Source of the DNA: Archilochus colubris
Lineage: Eukaryota > Chordata > Aves > Apodiformes > Trochilidae
Assembly: GCA_023079485.1 (NCBI GenBank)
Contig: CM041083.1
Coordinates: 142,179,052-142,243,051, forward strand
Direction of reading: 5' to 3'
Length of the DNA: 64,000 nt
Within the stretch, counting starts at the first letter, position 1; the number at the start of each line of letters is the position of its first letter. Shown here one piece after another: positions 12,346 through 25,379 of the stretch. Position numbers and translations under genes: made by a program. The notes under the pieces are model-generated. The model ran no database searches, was not told where the DNA came from, and was given only the letters and a program-made list of their open reading frames with translations.

Positions 12346-15300
12346 TATTTTGTCAATGGTGTATTTGTGTATGTGAACAAATTCAACATAGATATTCCCC
12401 TCATATACTGCCAGCAGCTTATTTTAATCATGAATGGGTAAAGCTCATTAGCACTGCAGATCTTCAGGACCATGATTCTGGATAAGACTGGCCTTCAAGA
12501 AAAATAGTGCAGAAGGTTAAGCAAAACAAATAGCAAAAATAACTCTACAATAATTTCTGTAGAATGGAACAGAGAGATGTGTAGCAGTGTTTACTAGTTT
12601 CTTTGTAGAGATAACAGTTCATTAAAATGAGAATAGCAGGGAACCTGAGTTATTTTGCTGATTCATGAATTCTGCAAACACAAATGCTGTCAGAGTAGTT
12701 ATTCAATGTGCTTCCATTACATTAACAGAACTGTTCTGGATATTACTACTAGAAAAAACAACCTATAGAATCAAGTACTTAGGATCTGATTTTCAAATTG
12801 CCCTCCTTTTTGCATTTGCATTGATGTTTTGCATTTGTTTGAAGCTTGCATCTGCTTCGAAACAATAAGCACTAATTTTAAACCTGTTTAGTACTCATTT
12901 AACCCAGATAGTTCTTTTGTGGCCATTTCACATGCATCTGGGATTCAGTGCAAAGAGGTTGCATGGAACAAAATGAGAGGAAAATGCTACTAACCAGCAG
13001 CTGCAAGAAAGGGCCAAAAGAAAAATAAAATGTGAAAACACCATACAAATATGCTACCATTATGACTTGAGAAGCAGGGACACAAATAGTGACCCTGTGA
13101 TTATAAAATACAGACACCATTGTGGGTGATGACTGGCTAGTGGGAAACCCAAGAGTAGTTTGTGTGAGATATACTTCTCATTGGTTCAATGGATCATTGA
13201 TATGATTTAAATAACCAAAATTACTTAGATGTGAGCTGAGGTTCAATGAGGATTGACAGATCTTGACACTCAGAAAGGCATTATAAGGTACATAACATTG
13301 GATAATGTAAACTGGAAGTATTAGGAACCCATTTTCCCACTTAGAGCACCTAGTGGGAACTGTTCTCTTGTGAGAAGTCCTAAAGGGTATGGGACTTATT
13401 CATATAAGGGGCATTAAAAAAACATCCTTGCAGTGAGACATGCACAATCATTGACAATCTGAAACAGATGTAATTGAGATGATAGTTTTCCCATCTCTCT
13501 GTTTGGGGTGGTGCCCATCCTTGGTTGACCATATGATCTACACCTTATTTCTAAAGGAAGCAATTTCTAAAGGGTGCCAAATTGTTGCCTGAAATATTTG
13601 GAGTGAGGATGTGTGCTACTATCTACTGTCTCTCTGCTGTCAACCTTAGGCAAAAATTCCTCATGAACACTTGATAGGAAGGAAATCAGCTTATTAAAAT
13701 TAACTTAGTCAAAAGTCCAATAAGGCTATGGATGTATATGCTTGCTTAGATTCCATCATTATATACTAATCATTGGTGGGAGGAGAGATGATGTCTCAAT
13801 TTAACCACCTGTAACACAACACAGCATTGCAAAGTCCTCCAAAACAAAATAGGCACAAGCTTGGAAATTCTATCCACTGGTAATCTCCTAGAGCAGCATT
13901 TGTCTTCTTTTATTACACCAACATTTATGAGACCTGTGGGTGACATATTGCTTCTCAGCCAAAACCAGTGAATTCCCAAAGCAGCACCTGTCGTAAGGAG
14001 AACTGTTGCAATCTGTCACCCCCATTCCCACACTAGATTTCTTATTAGCTTCTTCATACACCAGCTCAACATGCAATGATGTGATAGACATCAGGAACAA
14101 GTCACAGTGCCAAATGCCACATCTGCAGTTCCATTTTAAGGCAACGTGAGGACTTGATGTTAGCTGCTTCTATCTACTGTCAGCCACTGACATCAGTTGG
14201 GAAATTAATGGGAAAACAGTGATGCCAGAAATTTCCCTTTACATATATCTGAGTATGATTTCCCTTTCACCTGTCTGCAAATGTGGTTGATAAAGTGTCT
14301 GTTTTGATTCCAGCATATTATCTTAATCTTAACACTATCTTAGCATTATCTTAATGCAGTGAGCTGATCTCGCTCTGACTCAAGTGAAAAGCAGCCAGAG
14401 TGTTTAGAAAGATTACAATATTTCTGTAGCTAGAACTTTTCCCCTGCTGTACAGTAGAAATCTGAAACGAGGGATTATATTTTCCAACTAGTGCATGTAG
14501 AAGTGTGATTTTGTAGTTTCATGGTTTGTAAGTAGCTGCTTTTCCTCATGACATCAGTAAGGATTTGCAAGAGCTCATTGCATTTGATGCAGCTCTCTTC
14601 TGCCACTCAGAAATGTAGACATTTAATTAAAAAAATATCTTTCTGGAAAGTTAGCCATGAATGAACTCCTCTTTTTTAAGTATATAGAAGGTATTTATAC
14701 AAACCAAACCCCACCCTTTGCATCTTGCTTATCTAGATAAAACAAACAGTTCAAATAATATGTAAAAAAAAAATAATTTAAGACTGGCATTCACTGCCTG
14801 TACAATCAAGTACAGAAAAAACAGGTCTCAAAATAAAAGCAGGAGACCATCATCCGCCTCTCCTTCACCCAAAGCTTACACATATTACTGGATCAAACCC
14901 ATGAAACCATTTAATGGAACAGCACATGTGATTGAATAACCTTGAGACGAAAGATTGGGGAGTTAAGGGAGAGGATCAATTTAAAATCACTTAATGGATA
15001 CAGGCATTTAAAATTTCATAGACTGAATAAGGTGAAAGGTGCTATGAAATAATTGCTTCTATCCTCTGGAGACAACATCTTAAGATGTAAATGAGAGTTC
15101 GTGTTCCAACTATGTATCATCTGAGAAATACACTATCACCAAAGGAGAGAAAATTGAGAGATTAAGAAAGAGTAATTTCTGAACCCTGGAAAGACAGCCT
15201 CACCTGAGGCTTGCCCTAATGTCCATTGCAAACAGTAGGAGATTTAATTCTAGGTGAAAGATGCCAGTGGACTTCAGTCAGTATCGCATGACACTCATTT

Positions 15301-15362
15301 TTATAGTACAGCTTAGCAGAAGAAGATAACTTGTTATGAAATTGATGGTAGCTCCTGAAGCT

Positions 15363-15950
15363 CAGTCACAGCAGCCACAGCTCCTCTGGGAAACCTGTGC
15401 CAGTGTCTCACCACCCTCATAATAAAGAATTTCTTCCTAATGTCTAACATAAATCTACACTCTTCCAGTTAAAAACCACTACACCTTGTCCTATTGCTAC
15501 ATGTCCTTGTGAAAGGCCTCTCCCTGGCTTTCTTGTAGGTTCCTTCAGATACTGGAAGGCCTCTAAAAGGTCTCCTTGGAGCCCTCTCTTCTGCAGGCTG
15601 AGCAACTCCAGCTCTCATTCTGTCTTCATAGGAGAGGTTCTCCAGCCCACTGACCATCTTTGCGGCCCTTCTTGGGACTCACTCTAACAGCTCCATGTTC
15701 TCCCTGTGCTGGGGGCTCCAGAGCAGGATGCAGTACTCCAGGTGGGGTCTCATGATAGGGCAGAAGAGGGGGAGAATCACCTCCCTCGACCTGTGGGCCA
15801 CACTTCTTTTGAAGTGTGTACCAGGACACAGTTGGCTTTCTGGGCTGCAAGCACACGCTGCTGGCTCATGCTGAGCTTCTCATCAACCAGCATCCTCAAG
15901 TCCTTTTCCTCAGGCCTGTTCTCAATCTGTTTTCTGCCCAACATGTAATT
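15363..15950 (-). mobile_element. CR1 LINE fragment, missing both ends
   Basis: Complement-strand CR1 covering the ORF2 thumb to C-terminus and part of the 3'UTR. The antisense reading gives [20 protein letters not shown] near 15855-15915, then the '[10 protein letters not shown]', '[14 protein letters not shown]' and 'CSNRTRCSGF' segments, in at least three frames. The last 100 bp or so of the element (the 'ccatgggcaggg' 3'UTR and octamer tail expected left of 15363) are absent. It was therefore cut by a later deletion or rearrangement, not simply 5'-truncated. Right boundary near 15950, where similarity to the LGRNNP-type segment fades. Confidence 0.93.
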
Positions 15951-18095
15951 GTGTGTAAAAAATACCAGGTGTTTTCCTTGTTGTTCCCTGGAGCTCATAC
16001 AAATTCTGTATGTGAAAGCATTCAAGCAGTATCAAGCTTTGGGCTTCAGGGTAGACACTAGGCCTGCTCTTAAAAACAACATATACCTTGACAGAGGACA
16101 TGAGAATCACTCTTTGGCAAAGATGCATCTCAATAATGGAGTCAACTGGTGCTTAGCAGGTCCATTTTTGGACAGCTTCTTGCCCACAGTGCATTTCAAC
16201 TCATACAAACAAACACAAGAACTCTGTAAATGTACCTGGCTCTATCTACCTGGCACTTCTACATTTCAGCTGATAGGAGCTATATATCCCATAGGATTTA
16301 CCTTCTTACAAAGTATTGCACCAAAGTCCTATCCTTTAATTTCCTATCTGTGTTTTGTGTTTACTTTATGATTTCCTCTGAGGATGGACTCATGGGGGAA
16401 AAAATATCACATAACTCAGGAAAGTTTTCTTCATGGAGGAACTTCAGTGTGGAAAACTCTTCCCACTCTATGCCTCTCTCTTCTTAAATCCACACCAGCT
16501 AATCTCTGCTGGCCTTGACAGAGGCTGGAGAAGCAACTTTGCAAAGTAGAGATCATTCTAACCTCTGCCTCCCTCTCCCAAGCCCTCCATCTCACAGGAA
16601 ATGGTTCTTTCTCTAAACTCTGACACCGCTGCCTGCTGAAGTGCACTTCAGTTCTGAACACGTTATTCTACCATTCATAGGCCTTTGAACTGTTGCTTTT
16701 AAATGTGGCTGTTGAATTAATGAATAATTTTGCCAGGTGTTAGAGCACATGAAGGGAATACCAGCCATAAACATTGGTTGATCTGTGCTCATTTCTACAT
16801 TACAAGATGTTTATTAGGGTAAGATAAAAGGTCTAGCTCATTCCCATGCCTTTAATATGAAATTCAAATAATGAAGACACATATAGCAAAAAACTTTTGA
16901 GAAATTAGTAAATAAATGTGATTTAAAGAGCAAAGGAAACTAAATTATTTGTCTATATACAAAACTAATTTAAAATATTGCTTATTTAGTATGACACATT
17001 AAAGGAATAATGTTGTTATCTCAGGTTGCTATCTTTTCTGATGTGAACTATAACAGTGAATACAAAATACACAAAAAATAAAGCACTTCAAGTGTTCCAA
17101 CACCTGAGATGATTGATTTTTTTGAGGAAACTGAAAAGAAATTTGGTTGCCATTCATTTCCTGCTAAATGAACACCTATATATACACTTCCAGCTGGCTG
17201 TGAACAGAAACCATGGAGGAGTTCTTAATTCAGGATGAACTGGTGGGGGTAGGGAAGTAGAAGTATTGTTCTTTGAAATTCCAAAAACAAACCTCACCTA
17301 AACACAAACTCTGAGTGGGTACTGATGCTGGAGCTGGAGCTCCTGGCCCTAGCTTGTGCCTGGACTTGGACTTTGATGCATGCCATGGCATGTTTAGAGG
17401 TGCCAGCCTCCCACTTAGCCAGATTAACACTTCTGTAGGGCATGGCCTGTTCTCATCTGGGCCATAGGTCAAGGGTTCTCCCATGTAGAAATCAGGATAT
17501 AGGGAAGAGGGGAACGGTACTCTCCCAAGGCTTTCTCCAGGATGAGGTGTGTGGGCTCACCACATGGGCTGGTGTAGATTTAGCCATAATGATACAGAAC
17601 ACCTCTCTGTAGTCATTGGTCATGTTTTGCTCAGAAGTTTACATAAATGGTCACTCCTTCTGTAGTGCAGAAAAAACCATTTTCTTCTAACATGACTGGA
17701 TGAGGTTTCTCAGTATTTTTTGTTTTCTCCTGAGGTGTGATCCAATTCCTGGGATGACTAGGTAGCTGAAAATATAGAGCATAGGATAGTGACTATCCTA
17801 AGATCACTGCCTCTCTTTTCCAGAAGCAAGGCATAGTTTTTGTGGCTTCTAATAGTTTATGCTGCATTAATATTTCTGTATGACTTATACTTAGCCTTTG
17901 TGATGTGCTTTGTCATTGTGAATGTTATGGCATTTGAGTACAAAAGAGAAGTCAAAGATTAACACTTGTCTACTCTCCAAGGCTTCTTGCCTCTGCCTTC
18001 CTCTAAACCAGTGAATATAGTGTTGATAATTAGGCCCTAGCAGTGAGAATCTAGATGGAAGAGACTTTTCTTTTTTTTTTTCTTTCAGTCAGGTT
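15951..18095. other. Unique interval, no gene recognised
   Basis: A 140-codon frame at 15949-16371 (+) starts at the edge of the CR1 fragment and continues into unique DNA. No domain recognised; best explained as chance. A pyrimidine run at about 18068-18085 adjoins the next CR1 copy. Confidence 0.45.
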
Positions 18096-19237
18096 GGAAA
18101 GGAGCTCTGAGATCATCAAGTCCAACCCTTGATCCACTACCACTGTGGTTCCCAGACCATGGCACTGAGTGCCACATCCACTCTCTTCTTAAAAACCTCC
18201 AGGGATGGAGAATCCGCCAACTCCATAGGTAGCCCATCCCAATGCCTGGTCATCCTCTCTGTAAAGAATTTTTTCCTAATATCCAACCTAAACCTCCCCT
18301 GGCAGAGCTTAAGTCCATGCCTTCTTGTCTTACTGGGAGCTACTGGGGAGAAGAGACCGACCCCCCCCTGGCTACCCCCTCGTTTCAGGGAGTTGTAGAG
18401 AGTGATGAGGTCTCCCCTGAGCCTCCTCCAGGCTGAACACCCCCAGCTCCCTCAGCCCTTCCTCACAGGACTTGTGCTGGAGCCCTTCACAGCCTCCTTG
18501 CTCTTCTCTGGACCCGCTCCAGCACCTCAATCTCCTTCCTAAACTGAGGGGGCCAGAACTGGACACAGGACTCAAGCTGTGGCCTCACCAGTGCTGAGTA
18601 CAGGGGCAGAATCCCTTCCCTGGACCTGCTGGCCACACTCTTCCTGATACAGGCCAGGATGCCATTGGCCTTCTTGGCCACCTGGGCACACTGCTGGCTC
18701 ATGTTCAGCTTCCTGTCAATCCAGACTCCCAGGTCCCTTTCTGCCTGGCTGCTCTCAGCCACTCTGTGCCCAGCCTGGAGCTCCCCATGGGGTTGTTGTG
18801 GCCAAAGTGCAGGACCTGGCACTTGGAATGTTGAACCTCATCCCGCTGGAATCAGCCCAACTCTCCAGTCTGTCCAGGTCCCTCTGCAGAGCCCTCCTGC
18901 CTTCCAGCTGATCCACACTGCCCTCAACTTAGTGTTGTCTGTGAATTTGCTAATGATGGACTCAATCCCCTCATCTAACTCATTGATGAAGATATTAAGC
19001 AGAACTGGGCCCAGCACTGATCCCTGGGGGACACCACTGGTGAGCAGTCGCCAATTGGATCAGCACCGTTCAGCACCACTCTCTGGGGGCCTCCAGCAGT
19101 TCCTGACCCAGCACAGAGTGCTCCTGTCTGAGCCCTGGGCTGACAGCTTTTCCAGGAGAATGCTATGGGAGACAGTGTCAAAGGCTTTGCTGAAATCCAG
19201 GTTTTTGTGGCGAGGCAGTGCCTTACAGCCTGTCTAG
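18096..19237 (-). mobile_element. CR1 LINE, longest copy in the window (RT to 3'UTR)
   Basis: Complement-strand CR1 of about 1.14 kb, well preserved but broken. Reading from 19237 leftwards: RT motif A (DFSKAFDTVSHSILLEKL), the '[20 protein letters not shown]'-type segment, the catalytic box near 18930-18945 where the usual FADD reads FTDN, then the [20 protein letters not shown] thumb segment, the [17 protein letters not shown] segment and the C-terminal 'RHWDGLPMELADSPSLE'. The longest surviving frame is 111 codons (18487-18822). The catalytic Asp-to-Asn change and frameshifts make it inactive. The 3'UTR is the 'ggcactcagtgcc' subtype shared with 10592. In place of octamers, the 3' end runs into an A-rich tract on its own strand (about 18068-18090). 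Confidence 0.97.
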
Positions 19238-21873
19238 TAAGTGTCCTGAGAGAGTCTTCTATGTTGAATCTCCGTTAATGCCTTCCCATATTTTTTAGGG
19301 TTTGGTGGTCCCTTCCTAGTCTGTTCACAAAGTCAAACCCACAGCACATACAATTCTTCCCCCAGAGGGTGATAGGAGAATGAAGCAATGAAGCAGAATG
19401 AAGCAACAGCAGTTGGTCCCAGCCCTCAAGGGAAGTTCAGCATCTGAAGCCACAAAAGCAGTGTAAGAAGATACACAGAAAATAAATCTTACAGGGAAAA
19501 TCTGAGAAAAGATAATGAGCAAATGTATAAGCCACAAAGTTTGCCTCTATGAAGTTTATTATGATGTGATTAAACTAACTGTTTTGCTATCCAAGAAATA
19601 GTGCTTTACCTTCTGCTGGCCTTAGCCAACAATTGCTACTTAACACTGAGGAACAGGCATCTTAAGAAAAAGGACAGAGACAAAGAACCTCTCCTGGAAT
19701 ACACTGATATTAAGATAATGAAAGGTTTCAGTGGTAGTATTATTAAAGGCTGACAATACTGGGTTTTATGATTCTCTTTATACAGTTCAGATAAATTAAA
19801 TAAAACTAGCTCTTATCTATACAGCTTCTAAAGCCACACTGTAACAATAGTCTCAGGATCATCTTCAGTAAGATACGTGAAGTCAGAGCAGGTCTCTGAG
19901 GAAGGAATGAATGTTGAGTGCAGTATTTAGACTTCCAGGAGAGGTACCAGCAAGGCCCAAGAAATGACCTACAAATTTCCTTTGTATTGCTTGTATGTCA
20001 AATAGAAAGGAAAAGTAATCAAAGCAACATGGTAAAGATAAGAATGACAAAAGTTATGGTGGGTGTAACAGCACTGATGACTTCACTGATAGCTCAGTGG
20101 CAAAGATATGATGCATGTGAAACTCCTTGGAAAAATGTCAGCAATGGTCAGCTGTGACAGCTACCCAGGACTGACGGACACATAGGCTAAATTGAAGCCT
20201 CTGTTCCTTCTTCTCACAGGCCATTCATCTCTAATGGCATCCCTGTATATAAAGTGGCTAAGTAGAGCTTAGAAAAGCCTTCAGGTGAATGAACTATGTT
20301 TAAAACCAAGTTCAGCTTCTCGTTGGTAAACACGGTGTCTGTCTACTAATATATATTGAGAAAATTAGTATTTTCATGCAATGTTTTATGGTACATTACC
20401 TAAACTCAAAGAGCAACTCACACTCTGTGTTTCATTGTTAACTGTGGAGCACAATGTTTCACTATCAACTATGGGTATCACAGCAATAATTTGACAGGCA
20501 ATAGAAATAGAATATGCTTTTTGGTATAGTTTTTACAGTCTATTCCACAAAGACTCAGTCACTGAAGTGGAAAAAAAATGAGATATACAGCTTAACCTGT
20601 GTGTTTACATGCATCTAACCAGGTGTTTTCTTTAAAAATTATTTAATTACACATATAAAAAAATACTTTGGTTACAGCTTTATGAATTTGAAGGAACTTT
20701 GAAAGAACTGCCAGGTTATGAAAGAAAAAACTTACATTTTTCTGATACTGAAAATCAATATCTGAAAAAAATGTCTTTTTCTTTGGTAATTTCTATAATA
20801 GTAGGCCTTATGTTCTTCATGAACTATTAAACTATTTGTGAATTTTTTTTATTTCCAGATGAAACTTAAAGAATTCCATTGGACATGGAGGTGAAAAATC
20901 TCAAGACATTTTAAGGGTGTCAGCACTGTCTCAGGTCATCAAAGTACTGAGATATCTAGAATTCAACAGGATGGTTAAATCAGATTGGATATGTGCTGAT
21001 GGGATCCTAATGAAGGGCCTACCCAGCTGTCGTTTCTTTGCTACAGTTTCCTAAAATACTGTTAAGGTTGCACAGGTAAGCATTAAAAATCAGGAAGTAT
21101 TAAAGAAACAGTGTGGTCATTCTTATCTCTTGTGTAGGACAGCACAAGGTTCAGTTAGCCATTTGTGTGCTACTCCTTTGATTGACCTGATTTGGCTCCC
21201 AAGAACTGTCCCTACATGTTTGATGAAGCATGAAAAGAAAGTCAGAGCTAGTGGGCTAACTGTTTAATCATCATTGCCTGTCTGCAACTACCAAGATAAC
21301 AAAACTATAACAAGACTTTACCATAAGAAGATAAAATCCCCCAAATCTAGGTAGAAACTGCTCATGGCCGAATGGGATTTCATCTATGTCCTTGTTGAGC
21401 CCTAGAGAATGGCACTGTACTAATTTGACCAAGGTGGCTTTCCCAGTAAATCACTTTAAATATACGAGCAAAGATGTGTCTGGCTCTAGTGGCTGAATTG
21501 TTTTAGTTGAACTAAATTATTATTTTAGTTGAAATAAATTTCTCTGGTGATTTCTTCATAGCCATATTGAGTTGTTGATAATTTTTGCTGAATGACCTTT
21601 AAATTTTATAATTCTTTGTGTGGGTGTGATATGTTAATTCACCTCGCTGGTTACTTTAGCACTGTATCTCAGAGTTTTTGTTCCTCCCTATGCCTTCTTG
21701 AAGCTGTCTCCAGTCTGCTGGAGAGTAAGGATGAATGGACAGTGAGGGATGAGGAAAGAAAGGGCAAGTAGTCAGGTGGCCATGCAGATGGGCAAAAACT
21801 GCTCTGGAGCTCAGCTCTTTCCAGAATCTGAGGATGTGCTTTGCTTGTAGCAGGAACACAAGGCTCAAGGTGG

Positions 21874-21920
21874 TCAGCAGCATCAGTCACTGACTTGTCA
21901 GCAGCATCAGTCACTGACTT
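21874..21920. repeat. 24-bp perfect tandem duplication
   Basis: The unit tcagcagcatcagtcactga plus 'cttg' occurs twice head to tail (21874-21897 and 21898-21920, the second lacking the final G). Near-identity suggests a recent slippage or repair event. Confidence 0.95.
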
Positions 21921-22922
21921 AGAGCTGAGACAGTGCTTAAAGCTTGTCCTAAACTGAGATAGGTTTTCTTTGAATATGTATTCAAGTAGGTTTTTTGAAT
22001 GGAATTTTAAAAAATTCAGATTTTTTCAGATAAGTCATCACTCCTGCTGCTTCTCTGATTTGCTAGCAGAGGCAAAAAAAAAAATTAAAAAAATCTGTTT
22101 TATCATACTTGTTCTAACAATTGCCAGTGCTTCCATTGAACATGGAGATGTTTTCTACTTATTTGGGTTTTCCTAAACAGCCTTTTGTATTAAGTTGTAT
22201 AAAGGAAAAGTTGGGAAGCCATGAGACCTGTTAATTACATGTAAGGTTTTTGCAATAGCATTCAATGACATAACAATTATTTTAGCTCCACACAAAGGTA
22301 TCTGCTAGTAGCTAAAATATTTTGGGTTTTTTAATCCCTCAGATGATCATACACTTTTAAAGTTTCAGACAAACCTGCATTTCCATGTTATTCTAAAAAG
22401 GGGATTTTAATAAATAATGTATGATTAATGTGGCTCACTGAAGGAAAATTTAAGGTAAATACCTGGCTATCAGGAGTTCCACTGAAGTGTACTGAGGTTT
22501 AGTATACTGCAATGTTAGCACACATGAATAAATGTTTCTGTGCACACAGCTTTAGGAGAGATGAAGTAAGTTCAGGTGTGGCTTAAGTCCTATAATTGTA
22601 TCCTGAGAGGTACTTTAGAATGATCAGTAGAGTACAAAAGGCTGGGCAGAACCACAGGGGAGCACCTGGGAGACAAACTATCCTAACACTGAAGTCCTTT
22701 TGGAAATGCAGTTGACGTAGTAGCAGGAGTTAGCAGTGACCCTTGAAAAATTGTGCAGGAGCCTGCAGTTTGGCAAGTCAGAAAGGAACTGACTGTAAAA
22801 TATGCTTGTGTTTGCTTGGAACATCTTATGGAATAAATAGTAATATAAATTAATTAATATTGGTCAAAGTTTTATTTCAATCAACAAATTTTTAGAAGAC
22901 TAATATGATCTCTTTTCCCGTC

Positions 22923-22924
<2 letters not shown>

Positions 22925-22958
<34 letters not shown>
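22925..22958. repeat. Poly(T) run, 34 bp
   Basis: Thirty-four uninterrupted T. On the complement it would be a poly(A) tail, but no AATAAA lies upstream in that orientation and no coding similarity was seen to its right. Confidence 0.95.
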
Positions 22959-22962
<4 letters not shown>

Positions 22963-24559
22963 AGATTACCTTTGTTCTTGCAGAAGAAGGGATACCTGGC
23001 CTCTAGAACCTGCATGAACATAAGGGAGTCACATTATGGTCTGTCTGTCAGAGGAGTGAGGGACATGACACTAGCCAGCTCTTTGCCTCTTTTTTGGCTG
23101 TTCAGCCCTGAAGATCTGCTAAGCCAGGCTTAGGGAATGATGAGGAAGAGCATCACTGGAATCTGTCTGCTAAGCAGGCTCATATCAGAAGGGAATACAC
23201 CTGTTTTTTAATCCTGCTCCATGCAGTTTTACTGCTTTACTTTATTTTATAAAAAGACCCTATGTAATCTATGACATGAAAGCAATTCCAAAGAGTGGAC
23301 TTCAGAGCTCCTAGAGCTCTTTCAGGGCAGCTCTGTGTCTGCCCAGTCCCTGTGTAAAAGATCATCCCCTACGCTATACATACCTCTTTTTCAGGTCACA
23401 CTAGATCTTCTTAATAAGGAATGAATCTTTAAGCCTTATTCTTTAATAGTAAGTCATATTGCTTCAGTGCAAGGCATCCAGCATTACTGAGTTTCTTAAC
23501 AGAATGTGGCTGCCTCTGTACCTTAGATAGCACTTGCTCCAAAAGGTGATTTCAAAGAGCTCTTACATGGACCTCCTGGGAGTCAGATTCAACAACAAAA
23601 GAAATGCCGAAGTGGTAGATTACAGGAGCTTTGGTTTCTGGTGACCAAAACGGTATCCTGAGACACAACCAAACACACATACAACAAGACAAATGTAAGA
23701 CAATTTCAATGCCAAGCATTAAGGAACTTCAGCAGCTAATAGCTCAGCAGTGTTTTGAAGAGATCTGGAGCTTGTGCTTCTAAATCTTACCTAAGTCTTA
23801 CTAAGATTCAGATGCTGCACAACCAGTGCCTTGAGAAATACCAGTCATTTGGGACAATTTAGCCAAGCCAGGATACCATACTAATGTGTCTGTCTAACAT
23901 CTTGTGCCTGAACCAACTCATTCAGGGCTAACTTGAGCATCTGTGTGTGGTATGTTTTGTACCATCAAGACCTGCATTTTATGGAGAAGTACCTAAAAGT
24001 GTATTTCACTGCTCTTGTACTCCAGAGGGAAGTCATCTGCTGCTGATACACAGTTATAAATTTTCCCTGCTGTGATGATTCAACTGTGCTAGCTGATATG
24101 CCAAAGGGAAGAAGCCAAATCTCCACTCATTTCCTCACTCTTCCCACTCACTCCCCAAGAAGAAGAGGCATTAGCAGCTGTGCAGAGGCTCTGTTTTGCT
24201 GCTGCCTGCCTCTACAAGCAGCCCCCACAAAACCAATAACAGTCTTGCTATTAGTAAATAAAATAAATGCCAAGATAATTTAAAAATGATAAAATTACTC
24301 TTAAGTGAACATTTTGTGTGGGCTGACAAATAGACGGAAGTTACAGTGGCAGAGGTATCTATCTCACTTCTTAACTCATAGCTCATAACAAGGGAAATGA
24401 CACCATGTTGTGGCTAACAGGCTGTCTGGTTTTAAGGTCATGTAGAAAAAACCTGCACAGGAGATAGAAACCCATAACTGAAAGGAGAGTTGCTGAATGA
24501 AAGTTTCTTATACCTTCATTCTTCTTTCAGTGTCATGAGAGGTCCTCAGCAGAAGAGTC

Positions 24560-24935
24560 CCCTTCCTGACAGCCATGACACAGACTGTCAGGGCTGGAAG
24601 GGACCTGAAGGGATCATCTCCTCACTTCGTGGTCCAAGGCAGAAAAGCATCCAGTGACAGACACCATGATCTCCAGACCATCATCTGAAGTCTTTGCTGC
24701 TCTTAAGAGGTTTTCTGCATATTCAACCTCAGTCTCCACTGTCCCATTAATATAAGGAGGACAAATGCTCCAATTTTGGCTGTGCAGAGGTGTTTCATGC
24801 ACTTGAAGGCTGCTACCTTCTCCCACTGTCATCTTTTCTACATATAGCAGCCCCAATTTTTTGTAATTTCCTCACAGTTTTTGCCTTTCCATCTCTTCTG
24901 CTCTTGTCTTGACTTGCTGCTACTGGCCAATGTTT
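24560..24935 (-). mobile_element. Ancient CR1-like LINE 3' region
   Basis: Complemented 3' end of an old CR1-type element. The left edge (24584-24625) carries 'gtcagggctggaagggacct' followed by 'gatcatct', a terminus typical of CR1. Further right, 'catgcacttgaaggctgct' and 'agccccaattttttg' followed by 'tcctcacag' match the antisense of the segments CR1/L3-like elements use for their YLK and N/K-rich C-terminus. The intervening part is very diverged. The divergence implies a much older insertion than the copies at 10592 or 18096, possibly shared with other birds or reptiles. No frame survives. Confidence 0.72.
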
Positions 24936-25379
24936 GTCTTGACTTATATAAATGAAAGATGAGTTCAGCATTGCAGAATGAGTGCTAAGATGCAACCATA
25001 GAATGTTTTCTCATGTTGTTTTTAACTATAAGTAACCACTTATTTTTCTTCTTGGTCAGCTATGGGAGATGTATTGTAGTGAATCTTACCTGGTGAACTC
25101 ACACAAATCCAAAAGGATTTAGTAAAAATTAAGTCCAAATACATTATTGTTTCAGACATTCCACTTCTATCACAGAATTACAATGATGCAGCTGAAATGC
25201 ATTAATTATTTTTCCAGTCAAAAATAGTGAAGCCAGATGTTTTTCTTCCAAATTCTGTAATGTGTCCTGTTGATGATGTGCTCATAATTAGTAACTCACT
25301 CAATTCTTAAAGTAAAGATTTAAAGAAGATGCCAGAAGAATTGTTTAACTGAAGTACTTAAAGCAAATTTCTTAAAATT
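24936..25379. other. Unique spacer between two ancient CR1 pieces
   Basis: AT-rich with no recognisable feature. The two flanking CR1 pieces are on opposite strands, so they are separate insertions or an inverted remnant. Confidence 0.4.

Larger units (their letters stand above)
10815..15362. other. Unique interval with two simple A-rich repeats
   Basis: Contains an 18-bp poly(A) run at 12038-12055 and an A-run plus CCAA repeat at 12306-12345. Open frames of 60-106 codons overlap on both strands around 12000-12485 and 13770-14100 and have no recognisable similarity. No tRNA, snRNA or mobile element recognised. Confidence 0.45.
19238..24559. other. Unique interval, no gene recognised
   Basis: More than 5 kb without a recognisable gene. 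Contains a 24-bp tandem duplication at 21874 and a 34-bp poly(T) run at 22925, listed separately. Open frames (up to 81 codons) are unremarkable. A tRNA A-box-like string at about 20092 has no B-box partner. Confidence 0.45.

Noticed and set aside
15949..16371. 140-codon frame
   Set aside because: Begins at the edge of a CR1 fragment and continues into unique DNA; no domain seen.
20088..20160. tRNA-like A-box (tagctcagtgg) considered as a tRNA or SINE head
   Set aside because: No B-box GGTTCGA-type sequence at the right distance and no cloverleaf pairing.
22925..23400. Poly(T) run considered as the tail of a processed pseudogene on the complement
   Set aside because: No AATAAA upstream in that orientation, no coding similarity, no target duplication.
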